A DNA stretch of 64,000 nt from Verrucomicrobiota bacterium. GTDB taxonomy: Bacteria; Verrucomicrobiota; Verrucomicrobiia; Opitutales; Opitutaceae. Below the pieces are notes generated by a model. The model made no database searches and was not told the origin of the DNA. It saw only the letters and a list, made by a program, of their open reading frames with translations. A program made the translations under genes and the position numbers. Every line of letters begins with the position of its first letter. Positions within the stretch are counted from its first letter, which is position 1. The stretch spans positions 496,001 through 560,000 of the forward strand of contig JAEWQP010000022.1 in assembly GCA_023399155.1 (NCBI GenBank), written 5' to 3'. This document shows, one piece after another, positions 56,040 to 63,620 of this stretch.

Positions 56040-57385
56040 GCCGGGGTATCTTTCTTGAGGCAAAGCACCGCCAGGAGATGGGCGGCAGTGTAGATGAAGA
56101 CACGGAATGGGAGTTCGTGCTCCGCGACCTCGAGCACGATCACGGCGCCGAGCGCGACGAAGGCGAGCACGCCAACCGCACGCGGCTGGCGCCCAAGCAT
56201 CCGGCCCACGAGCATCGGCAGCAGCACCGAGACATAGATGACGATGGCGGAGAGGATCAGGTCGAGGACCTGGGGCACCTGCAGCGCGATCGCCAGCGCG
56301 ATGCCCAGGACCACGACCGTGGCGATCCGCGGATGGGCGCTGTCCTTGCCGCGCGCCGCGGACCGGCCGCTCACCGGGTCCCAGAAATCGTAGGCAAGCG
56401 ACGACGCCGAGGCGAAGAGGACCGAGTCCAGCGAGGAGACGACCACGCAGAGCACGGCAAACGTCGGCACGACGGCGAGGGCACCGAAATGCAGCCCCAG
56501 GAAGGTCGCGACCGCGTCGTCCGGCGAGGCCAGCGGCACGCCCGCCGCCGCCACCGAGCGGCCGACATTGACCGAGATGACACCAAAAACCAGATACACT
56601 GCGCCGGCGAGGATCACGCCCAGGCGCGCGTCGGGCAGCGAGCGCGCGGCGTTGACGCGGATGTGGAGGTCCTGCGAGACCGGCACGAACAACAGTGGCA
56701 CGACGAGGAGGAGGAACAGGTCGACCGGCATCGGGCGCGGGGCGAGGGCGGCCGCACCAGCGGGCGCGACCGCAGGTTCGCCCGCCCCAAGCAGCGCGAT
56801 GGCGACGATCGCGAAGTAGCACGTGCCGACCACGAGGAACTGGATCACGTCCGTCACCGTCACGGAATTATAGCCGCCGTAGATCACATAGGCAGCGACC
56901 CCCAGGGTCGCGACGAGCGCCAGCACCGCCGGGGGCACCGGGAAAAAGGGCTGCGCCACCTTCATCAGCGCCACGATCTGGGCCGCCGTGATGAGCGTGT
57001 AGACCACGGTGGAGAGCAGGCCGGTGGCGGCGTTGACCATCCGGCCGGACACCCGGAGCGACCCGCCGAGGCTGATGTTGCGCTGCCGTGCCAGGCGCGG
57101 CACGACGAGGATGGCGGACGCGATCAGTCCGGTCGAGATCGCGACGGCGTCGGTCAACCCCGCCCAGCCGTAGGTGTGTCCAAGTCCGGCGACGTTGATC
57201 ACGGCCGAGCCACCGACAAACGTCGCGCTGAGCCCCGCAGTGATGCGAAACCACCCGAAATTACGTTCCCCGACCGCGAACGAGCCGTAGGTGTCGGTCC
57301 GCTGGCGGGCGAAGCGGCGCAGCACGTACGGGCTGAGAATCAGCGTCAGGAAGCCGGCGAGGAGGATGTAACTGTTCGTGTTCAA
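56036..57385 (-). CDS. Sodium:solute symporter (SSS family)
   Basis: A 449-residue transporter with 12-13 predicted helices. It shows the SSS-family pattern SATFVGGSAVINVAGLGHTYGWAGL near residues 53-78 and VIYGGYNSVTVTDVIQFLVVG near residues 165-186, which contains the family signature region. VSSLDSVLFASASSLAYDFWDP provides the sodium-site serines. These proteins import sugars, amino acids or betaines with sodium. It starts with TTG; no better start is visible. The gene overlaps the EgtD-like methyltransferase by four bases, so its substrate may be an amino acid or amine used by that enzyme (inference). Confidence 0.87.
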   Translation of the reverse strand: MNTNSYILLAGFLTLILSPYVLRRFARQRTDTYGSFAVGERNFGWFRITAGLSATFVGGSAVINVAGLGHTYGWAGLTDAVAISTGLIASAILVVPRLARQRNISLGGSLRVSGRMVNAATGLLSTVVYTLITAAQIVALMKVAQPFFPVPPAVLALVATLGVAAYVIYGGYNSVTVTDVIQFLVVGTCYFAIVAIALLGAGEPAVAPAGAAALAPRPMPVDLFLLLVVPLLFVPVSQDLHIRVNAARSLPDARLGVILAGAVYLVFGVISVNVGRSVAAAGVPLASPDDAVATFLGLHFGALAVVPTFAVLCVVVSSLDSVLFASASSLAYDFWDPVSGRSAARGKDSAHPRIATVVVLGIALAIALQVPQVLDLILSAIVIYVSVLLPMLVGRMLGRQPRAVGVLAFVALGAVIVLEVAEHELPFRVFIYTAAHLLAVLCLKKDTPA

Positions 57386-57766
57386 CGCGACCGCGGACGA
57401 TCAACTACGGGTCAACCGCCGCGCACGCCAGATCCGTCTTGCCGGCGTGGCGGTGACCGCTGATCGCGATGCGAGGGTGCACGAACCGACGCCGTCCCGC
57501 AGCATCGCCAAGCTCGTCCGAGCCTTTCCGAGGTGGACGCGGCGGCCGCTCCGGACGCGACCCCCGTGGGCCATTTCGGCGCGGTGCTCGGATGGATGAA
57601 CTCGCTCAGCGCCAAGCGGATGTGCGATGAAGCCTCGGGTGCGGCGGGTCGCTGTCCACGGGGTGCGCGTCGTCTGCGGTCGGGTGGGGGAATCGGGCCG
57701 ACGCGGTGCGGATGAACGCTCTCGGAGTTTGCCTGTCAAAGGAGGTCCTGTTTCAAACACACCATC
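57386..57766. other. Intergenic region between divergent symporter and SYLF gene
   Basis: No credible gene is seen on either strand. The divergent layout means it must carry both promoters. AAAGGAGGTCC occurs at about 57737-57747, 20-30 nt before the SYLF ATG, slightly far for a Shine-Dalgarno. No repeats were recognised. Confidence 0.4.
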
Positions 57767-58360
57767 ATGTACGCGACGCAACGCACTCTCTGGACAGTCG
57801 TGACCGCTGTGCTCCTGCTGGGAGCCTTGTCCCCGCTTGGAGCCGATGACCGGGCGCAGGCGAAGGCCGACAAAGCGCGCGAAAAACAGGCCAAGGATGT
57901 GGCCGTGCTTGAGGAGAAAGTGCCGCCCGCGATCGACGCCTTGGTGCGTCGCGACTCGACGTTGCAGCGACTTTTCGACGGGTCCGCGGGCTACGTGGTG
58001 TTTCCGCACATCGGCAAGGCGGGATTCGTGTTTGGTGGAGCCCACGGGAAGGGCCTCGTCTATGAGGACGGTCAACTCGTCGGCCTGGCGTCGATGACCC
58101 AGGCGACCGTGGGCGCGCAGATCGGCGGCCAGGTCTACCGGGAAGTCATCTTCTTCGAGACCAAGGACGCGCTCCTGACCTTCAAGCAAAGCCGCGTCGA
58201 ACTGAGCGCGCAGGCCACAGCCGTGGCTGCGGCGGAAGGTGCGGCGGCGGATGCCCGCTACAGCGAAGGTGTGATCATCTACACCGACCCCATCAAGGGC
58301 TTGATGGCGGAAGCGAGCGTGGGCGGACAGAAGTTCCGCTATACGCCCCTGGACCAGTAG
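57767..58360 (+). CDS. Exported SYLF/YSC84-domain protein
   Basis: A 197-residue protein with a signal peptide (MYATQRTLWTVVTAVLLLGALSPLGA), a short charged linker, and a SYLF domain. The domain shows GSAGYVVFPHIGKAGFVFGGAHGKGLVY near residues 73-100 and later QIGGQVYREVIFFETKDALLTFKQSRVEL. SYLF domains bind phosphoinositides or other lipids in eukaryotes. Bacterial exported members are common, and their role is unknown. Residues 30-50 are rich in Lys and Ala and may form a coiled segment. The length fits the family. The gene is about 80 nt upstream of slyX on the same strand. Confidence 0.85.
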   Translation: MYATQRTLWTVVTAVLLLGALSPLGADDRAQAKADKAREKQAKDVAVLEEKVPPAIDALVRRDSTLQRLFDGSAGYVVFPHIGKAGFVFGGAHGKGLVYEDGQLVGLASMTQATVGAQIGGQVYREVIFFETKDALLTFKQSRVELSAQATAVAAAEGAAADARYSEGVIIYTDPIKGLMAEASVGGQKFRYTPLDQ

Positions 58361-58441
58361 GCAGCTGGCGACGGGGTTGCGTGCAGGTGTGGGCGGCCGC
58401 GATTCGGGTTTCTGAGTTGCGTGACGCCGGTGACGCCGGGC

Positions 58442-58666
58442 ATGGCTCCAACCGTGAACGACGCCGACGAACGCCTCACGCGCCTCGAAGAGCGCTACAT
58501 GCACCTGCAGAAACACGTGCAGGAGCAGGACCGCGTGATCCTCGACCTGACCGAGGAACTGGCACGCGTGCGCCAGGAACTGGTCCGAATGCGCACCGAG
58601 GCGGGCGGCGGCGGCGATCCCGGGGCCGGAGCCATGCCGGCGGACGAGCGTCCCCCGCATTACTGA
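58442..58666 (+). CDS. slyX: SlyX-family protein
   Basis: A 74-residue protein made of a predicted coiled coil (DERLTRLEERYMHLQKHVQEQDRVILDLTEELARVRQELVRM). A Gly-rich linker leads to the C-terminal PPHY, the hallmark ending of SlyX. The family function is unknown. The ATG at 58442 was preferred to a GTG seven codons upstream. Confidence 0.82.
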   Translation: MAPTVNDADERLTRLEERYMHLQKHVQEQDRVILDLTEELARVRQELVRMRTEAGGGGDPGAGAMPADERPPHY

Positions 58667-58691
58667 CCTCACGCGACCAGCGTGCGCCGGA

Positions 58692-58755
58692 GACCGGCAC
58701 GGGGAAAACCCGCGGCAACCTGCGACCGGCACGGGGAAAACCCGCGGCAGCCCGC
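58692..58755. repeat. Two tandem copies of a 32-bp sequence
   Basis: Both copies contain GACCGGCACGGGGAAAACCC followed by GCGGCA and pyrimidines; they start at 58692 and 58724 and differ at a few positions. Each has a small CGGG...CCCG hairpin. They lie between slyX and the winged-helix regulator. Confidence 0.7.
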
Positions 58756-58788
58756 GACCTTCTAGAAAAGATTGTCCGCGCCTGGAAA

Positions 58789-58803
58789 CTTTGTCATACA
58801 AAG
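58789..58803. promoter_or_regulatory. Palindrome at the start of the winged-helix regulator gene
   Basis: CTTTGT-CAT-ACAAAG is a perfect 6-bp inverted repeat. It overlaps the upstream TTG start candidate and ends 5 nt before the GTG candidate of the regulator gene. It could be an autoregulatory operator; this is position-based inference. Confidence 0.35.
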
Positions 58804-58808
58804 CTTCT

Positions 58809-59282
58809 GTGCCCGCTCCGCCTTCGGTCGAATCTGAGCTCGATGAGCCGCACCGCCTGGCGATCGTGCTGACCGCGGTGCGGGCCGGCGCGGCGGGGGT
58901 CTCGTTTCCCGACCTCATCGCACAGTTGGGGCTTAGCGCCGGAAACCTGGCCTGTCATCTGCGACGGTTGGTGCGCGCGGAGCTTGTCGCCATCCTCTGC
59001 AACGGTGCCCGCGGGCGGGCCCGACGGACGCGCGTCGAGATCACGCCAGGTGGGCGCGATTGCCTCCAGGCCTGGCGAGCCGCGCTTTGCCTCCGGCTTG
59101 CGGCCTTGGACCGGGCGCTCGAGGCGAATTCGGATCCGGTCGCGCGGGCGGTGCCGGAAACGCCGATCCACGTTCCGGGAGCACCGTCGGATGGCGAGGG
59201 AACGTCAGCCGCTCGGGTCGCATCCCGCGGCGCCGCGGCGACGCGCTCGCTGGTCGAGGAGCGCTTCGAGGGGCCGGATTGA
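58809..59282 (+). CDS. Winged-helix DNA-binding protein (ArsR/MarR-like)
   Basis: A 157-residue protein with a winged helix at residues about 12-85. It has RLAIVLTAVRAGAAGVSFPDLIAQLGLSAGNLACHLRRLVRAELV, with the LSAGNLACHLRRL recognition helix typical of HTH_34/MarR-type regulators. RTRVEITPGGRDCLQAW then forms the wing and last helix. The C-terminal about 60 residues are low-complexity and rich in Ala, Pro and Gly. The start is either this GTG or a TTG at 58791; a palindrome sits at the junction and favours the GTG. No effector site can be recognised. It is convergent with the BASS transporter gene. Confidence 0.72.
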   Translation: MPAPPSVESELDEPHRLAIVLTAVRAGAAGVSFPDLIAQLGLSAGNLACHLRRLVRAELVAILCNGARGRARRTRVEITPGGRDCLQAWRAALCLRLAALDRALEANSDPVARAVPETPIHVPGAPSDGEGTSAARVASRGAAATRSLVEERFEGPD

Positions 59283-59334
59283 GCCGGGCGGGTCCGCGCC
59301 CGTTTCGCAGGCGATGCCTCGCCCGGACCGTCGG

Positions 59335-60225
59335 TCATCGCTCCCGCGATCGCGGTGGCGAGCGGTGCAGGTTCCAGGCGTTCCAGAGGTTATGCCAGAG
59401 GACGTAGAAGGTCGGGCCGAGCGCGACCAGCGGACTCGCATGCGCAAGCGCGAGATAGATCGTGAACGTCGTGTTCTTCTGGCCGAGCGCCTGGGAGGCC
59501 TCGCGCGCGAAGTCGGGTCGGCCCAGCCAGTGGCCGATGCCAAAGCTGGCCGCACAAACCGCCGCCGCGAGGCCGGCGATCGCGGCGATCACCCCGGCGG
59601 TGCCGTCGGTCTCGTTCCGCAGGTAGTGCGACGCCTTGGCTGTGATGAGGAATAGGGTCAACACCCAGAGCCCGAACGACGCGTTGGTCAGCCGGCGCGG
59701 CCAGCCCGCCGCCGCGGGGTGCAGGCGTCGCAGGATCTGGGCGAGCAGCATCGGCGCGAACACCACGAAGCCGATGCTGCGTGCGATGCCGAGGAACTCG
59801 ATTCCGCCGGTCAACCCGAGCAGCGGCGGCAGCGCGACCGCGAGCAGCGCCGCGATCGCGATATTGGAGAAGAGAAACGCGGCCACGACGAACGCGACAT
59901 TGCCGCCGAGCAGGTTCACGACCACGGGCGCGGCCGCCGCCGTCGGGGCGATCCCGGCGAAAAATCCGGCCAGCGCGACATCGCGTCCGCCGAGAAGCCA
60001 GCCGCCGCCGTAAGCCGCCGCGGCGATGAGCACGTTCGCCAGCAGGAGCCGGGGATGGATGTGGCGCACGCGCGCGGCAGAGAGCGGAGTGCCGAGAAAC
60101 ACGACGAACAGCATGAACGCCACCGTCCACGGAATCAGCAGGGACGCCGCCGAGGCCCACGGACACGCGGCGCCCACGCCGAGCGCAAGAATGATGGCGA
60201 TGGTGCGAATCGTGCCGGGTTGCAT
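59335..60225 (-). CDS. BASS-family (bile acid:sodium symporter-like) transporter
   Basis: A 296-residue membrane protein with about nine to ten helices in the layout of the bile acid:sodium symporter superfamily. GIAPTAAAAPVVVNLLGGN is the crossover motif in the middle of the first half, and ASQALGQKNTTFTIYLALAHASP is the second, with the E/Q-N-T pattern typical of the sodium sites. The last residues are basic. Such carriers move organic anions with sodium. The substrate here is unknown, and some family members transport pantoate or other small carboxylates. The ATG at 60225 was selected; the open frame extends upstream without a membrane-protein character. Confidence 0.8.
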   Translation of the reverse strand: MQPGTIRTIAIILALGVGAACPWASAASLLIPWTVAFMLFVVFLGTPLSAARVRHIHPRLLLANVLIAAAAYGGGWLLGGRDVALAGFFAGIAPTAAAAPVVVNLLGGNVAFVVAAFLFSNIAIAALLAVALPPLLGLTGGIEFLGIARSIGFVVFAPMLLAQILRRLHPAAAGWPRRLTNASFGLWVLTLFLITAKASHYLRNETDGTAGVIAAIAGLAAAVCAASFGIGHWLGRPDFAREASQALGQKNTTFTIYLALAHASPLVALGPTFYVLWHNLWNAWNLHRSPPRSRER

Positions 60226-60415
60226 GACGGGAGTCGGCCACGATCCTCCCGGCCCGCCCGCCCGCGGCAAGGTCGGACTGGGCACCGTTCCAGGACGAGC
60301 ACCCTTCTGTGGGTGCATTTGGCTGCTCAGTCGATGGCTTCGTGCTGTCCGGGGCGCGTGCTTCGATCATCCTGGTTGTCGCAAGCGAGATGGAACCAAA
60401 GGAGAGGTCCGCGTC

Positions 60416-61171
60416 ATGATGTGGCGAAAAACCGCTGTTGCCGTGGCATTGTGCGTAGGCGGAGTTGTACTGCTACGGAGCGTCGGCTGCCGCGACCCTA
60501 GCGGAGGTCGTAGGGATGCTGCCTTCGATTCGGGCGGGCACTTCAGCCTGCAGCAGGAGACGACCAAGAGGCCCGAGGCTGAGTTTGGAACGGGGATTGC
60601 AGACGTATCTAGTGGAACGCAGGCGCACCCTGTTCCTTCTGCGCCGAAGCGCCGCGCGCTGCGTCCGCCGGCCAGTGAGGCCCTTTGGAGTTCGTTGCAT
60701 TTCGAGTTCCAGGAGGAAACCGGCGTTTCCGATTTGGAGCTTACGGCGATACAGACTCTGTGTGACGCCACACTTGAGGATCTCACCCAGAGCATGGTTC
60801 GCGCAGCCCGCGTGACAGTCGAGGCCGAGAACGTCCGCAGCATCGAGGTGGAACTTCCAGCCGAGGTGGCGCAGGAGTTCGAGCGGCGGCTTGCGGTTGG
60901 ACTTGAGACGATCCTCGGAACCGATCGAGCAAACCACCCGCGAATGGTCGCTCCGATGCAGCGTGCGCGGGCGATGATGTTCCACCTCGGAGCGCATCCG
61001 GCTCGGATTGTCCTTCGAAGTGATACGCCTCAATTTGGCGATGCCAATTGGGTTAACTTCAGCGTCGACTATCGGCCAGAAGAGGTAAGCGATCGCCGGG
61101 TCGATCTTCCTCGCGAGCTGTTCACCGACCAGTTCGGAGCCCTCGCGACCCTTGTATTCAAGGACCCGTGA
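60416..61171 (+). CDS. Orphan membrane-anchored or exported protein
   Basis: A 251-residue protein of unknown family. The N-terminus MMWRKTAVAVALCVGGVVLLRSVGC looks like an anchor or signal, with a Cys at residue 25 that only weakly resembles a lipobox. The rest is hydrophilic. It has a helical stretch with TQSMVRAARVTVEAENVRSIEVELPAEVAQEFERRL and a C-terminal FGDANWVNFSVDYRPEEV block. A good Shine-Dalgarno (GGAGAGG) lies about 7 nt before the ATG. Its base composition looks less GC-rich than that of its neighbours, so recent acquisition is possible but untested. The opposite strand is also open, which lowers confidence slightly. Confidence 0.6.
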   Translation: MMWRKTAVAVALCVGGVVLLRSVGCRDPSGGRRDAAFDSGGHFSLQQETTKRPEAEFGTGIADVSSGTQAHPVPSAPKRRALRPPASEALWSSLHFEFQEETGVSDLELTAIQTLCDATLEDLTQSMVRAARVTVEAENVRSIEVELPAEVAQEFERRLAVGLETILGTDRANHPRMVAPMQRARAMMFHLGAHPARIVLRSDTPQFGDANWVNFSVDYRPEEVSDRRVDLPRELFTDQFGALATLVFKDP

Positions 61172-61646
61172 CCGAGGGCCGGGCGCTCGCGCTTCCGAGG
61201 CGCGTTCAGCCGCCGGGGGCGTGTGCCTGCGTAACGGTGTCTCCGGCGGCGTCGCTGACCGTGCTGATGGGGTCACGGTGAACGTGGTTCCCTGGTGGCA
61301 GCCGCGGCATGAGGCGCGGATCCTTTGTTCCACGGTGCGTTTCGACGCCATCGCAGGATCGCGAGGGGGTGCGTCTCGCGCGCCTGGCGCTGGTAACACG
61401 ACGCTCGAGGTCAGGCGAACAGAACTCCGTGAACCGCAGCTCGGTGGGACGCCTCGCCCTCCTGTCGGTGAATGGAAACGAATCTCAATGGGGGTCGGTG
61501 CTTTGGCGGTTCAGTCAGGCGGCCCCTGTGAGCCGGACTCGCCTACGGCGCACCCGCGTTGCAAGGAGTTGCCGGAGTGGAGCTGCCATTGACACGCGCA
61601 TGCGTCGGACATTTGCTCGCGTCAACCCCTTCGCCCCCGATCGATC
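61172..61646. other. Intergenic region before comM
   Basis: No gene is recognised here. A possible promoter for comM is TTGACA at 61589-61594, a 17-nt spacer, then TTTGCT at 61612-61617, a good -35 with a poor -10. The preceding part shows no clear repeat or RNA structure. Confidence 0.35.
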
Positions 61647-63179
61647 ATGCTGTCGACCGTCCTCTCTGCTGCGCTTCAAGGCATCGAAGCCGTACCTGTC
61701 CAGGTCGAGGTCAACACCGGCGAGAGCGGAGATCCGAAATTGATCCTGGTCGGGCTTCCGGACGCGGCGGTGAAGGAGTCGGACGACCGTGTGTTCTCCG
61801 CCCTGGCCAACAGCGGGTTTCGCCCGCCGCGCACGCGCACCACGATCAACCTCGCGCCCGGCGACCTGCGCAAGGAGGGGCCGATCTACGACCTGCCGAT
61901 CGCGCTCGGCATCCTCGCCGCCACGCAGAACCTGGCGCGACCCGAGCGCCTGCAGGAGTTTCTCATCGCCGGCGAGCTGAGCCTGTCGGGGGCCACGCGG
62001 CCCGTGAAGGGCGCGCTGGCCATGGCGATCCTGGCCAAGGCCTTGGGCAAACGCGGCATCCTCCTGCCGCCGGAGTCGGCCTGCGAAGCCGCCCTGATCG
62101 AGGGCATGCCCGCCTACCCGGTGCGCTCGATCGACGAGGCCGCGAAGTTTCTCGAGGGGCATCTCTACCTGGAGCCGGCCCGGGCGGAGCGGCGCGCCGT
62201 GTCTGCGGGCGAAGGCGCCGACGATTTTGCCGAGATCAAGGGACAGCTGGCCGTGCGTCGCGCCGTGGAGGTGGCGGTCGCGGGCGGCCACAACCTGATC
62301 ATGATCGGTCCACCCGGCTCCGGGAAGTCGATGATCGCGAAGCGCATCCCGTCGATCATGCCGGCGCCGACGCTCGACGAGTTCCTCGAGATCCTCGCCA
62401 TCCACTCCGCCGCGGGCCGGACGCTCGACGGGCAGGTGCCGTTGCTCACGCGGCCGTTCCGCGCGCCGCATCACACGATCAGCGATGTCGGCCTGCTCGG
62501 AGGCGGCACGATTCCCGGTCCGGGCGAGATCAGCCTCGCGCACCACGGGGTGCTCTTTCTCGACGAGTTGCCGGAGTTCAAGCGCTCGGCCCTGGAGGTC
62601 ATGCGCCAGCCGATGGAGGACGGAAGCGTCACGATCAGCCGTAGTGCCGGCAAGGTGACACTGCCCTGCGCGGTGATGCTCGTGGCGGCGATGAATCCGT
62701 GCCCGTGCGGGTTTCTCGGCGACCCGAGGCGCGAGTGCCGCTGTTCGCCCTCGCAGATCCAGCGCTACCGGGCGCGGATCAGCGGTCCGCTGCTCGACCG
62801 CATCGACATCCATGTCGAGGCACCGGCGCTGGGGATCGATGAGTTGCGCACGACCCGGCCGGCGGAGGCATCCAGCGCGATCCGTGCACGCGTGGACACG
62901 GCGCGGACGGCGCAGTTGCGCCGGTTTGGTGGCACGCGGGTGACCTGCAACGCCCGCATGCCCGCGGCGCAGATCCGGGTGCATTGCGCCCTGGATACGG
63001 CGCTCGGCGACATGCTCCAGCATGCGATGGAGCAGCTGTCGCTCTCCGCACGCGCCTACGATCGGATCCTGAAGGTGGCGCGCACCATCGCCGACCTCGC
63101 GGGCAGCGAACGCATTGCGGGTCCGCACCTGATGGAAGCGATCCAGTACCGCAGCCTGGATCGCAACGTCTTCTACTGA
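61647..63179 (+). CDS. comM: YifB/ComM-type AAA+ ATPase (Mg-chelatase-like)
   Basis: A 510-residue protein. The N-terminal ChlI-like (Lon S5-type) domain spans about residues 20-140. An AAA+ Mg-chelatase domain follows, with Walker A GPPGSGKSM near residue 220 and Walker B LFLDELPEF near residue 305. The family FRAPHHTISDVGLLGGG and the zinc-like motif CPCGFLGDPRRECRCSPSQIQRYRARISGPLLDRID are present. In competent bacteria ComM is a hexameric helicase that extends branch migration during recombination. Here a role in transformation is inferred. It carries its own ATG and has no close operon partner upstream. Confidence 0.92.
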   Translation: MLSTVLSAALQGIEAVPVQVEVNTGESGDPKLILVGLPDAAVKESDDRVFSALANSGFRPPRTRTTINLAPGDLRKEGPIYDLPIALGILAATQNLARPERLQEFLIAGELSLSGATRPVKGALAMAILAKALGKRGILLPPESACEAALIEGMPAYPVRSIDEAAKFLEGHLYLEPARAERRAVSAGEGADDFAEIKGQLAVRRAVEVAVAGGHNLIMIGPPGSGKSMIAKRIPSIMPAPTLDEFLEILAIHSAAGRTLDGQVPLLTRPFRAPHHTISDVGLLGGGTIPGPGEISLAHHGVLFLDELPEFKRSALEVMRQPMEDGSVTISRSAGKVTLPCAVMLVAAMNPCPCGFLGDPRRECRCSPSQIQRYRARISGPLLDRIDIHVEAPALGIDELRTTRPAEASSAIRARVDTARTAQLRRFGGTRVTCNARMPAAQIRVHCALDTALGDMLQHAMEQLSLSARAYDRILKVARTIADLAGSERIAGPHLMEAIQYRSLDRNVFY

Positions 63180-63620
63180 GCGGCGACCGCACCACGACGG
63201 ATGAGTCCGGCGGCGGCCGGGAATACGGGCCCCTCTTTGGGCTAGGACCGGGGCACCTGGGACCTCGCTGCGGCCGCGGTGGCAGCCTCACTCCCGCTCG
63301 CCCTCAGGCCGGTTCTCCGCGTCTGTCGAGATTCTGCGGTGATCGAAGAACGAGCGGCACGTCGGGCATTCGCGAGTTTTCACGTGGCTGTCAACGGGCG
63401 CGAGTGACGCTTCGCGGGTCGCTGCCGGGTCCGCTGCGCGGTTGCATGGGCAAGGGCCCCGCGCGGCGGTTCCAGCCATCCCCCAGGTCGCGTTCCGGCT
63501 TCCGCCCGCCGACTTCTGTCTGGCGGCGGGATCGAGCGCCGGGCAGAGATGCAGCGTGCACGCCTTTCTCCCACGCGGGGTGCCCCGCTGCCTCAGGTTT
63601 GTTCCGGAGCCCGTTCGCCC
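63180..63620. other. Intergenic region between comM and coaE
   Basis: No gene is supported on the plus strand. On the minus strand a GTG-started frame at 63288-63383 would encode 31 residues with a CPTCRSFFDHRR motif, but it has no Shine-Dalgarno sequence and is probably chance. The coaE promoter must lie in this region. Confidence 0.35.

Noticed and set aside
54414..56822. Extension of the EgtD-like frame to 802 residues
   Set aside because: The extra N-terminus lies within the symporter gene in another frame. The 4-bp ATGA overlap gives a clear start at 56039.
57401..58918. 505-codon minus-strand frame opposite the SYLF and SlyX genes
   Set aside because: Overlaps two well-supported plus-strand genes and shows no domain.
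60473..61399. 308-codon minus-strand frame opposite the orphan exported protein
   Set aside because: The plus-strand frame has the better Shine-Dalgarno and signal-like start; the minus frame lacks both.
61515..63128. 537-codon minus-strand frame opposite comM
   Set aside because: Shadow of the AAA+ gene; no motif of its own.
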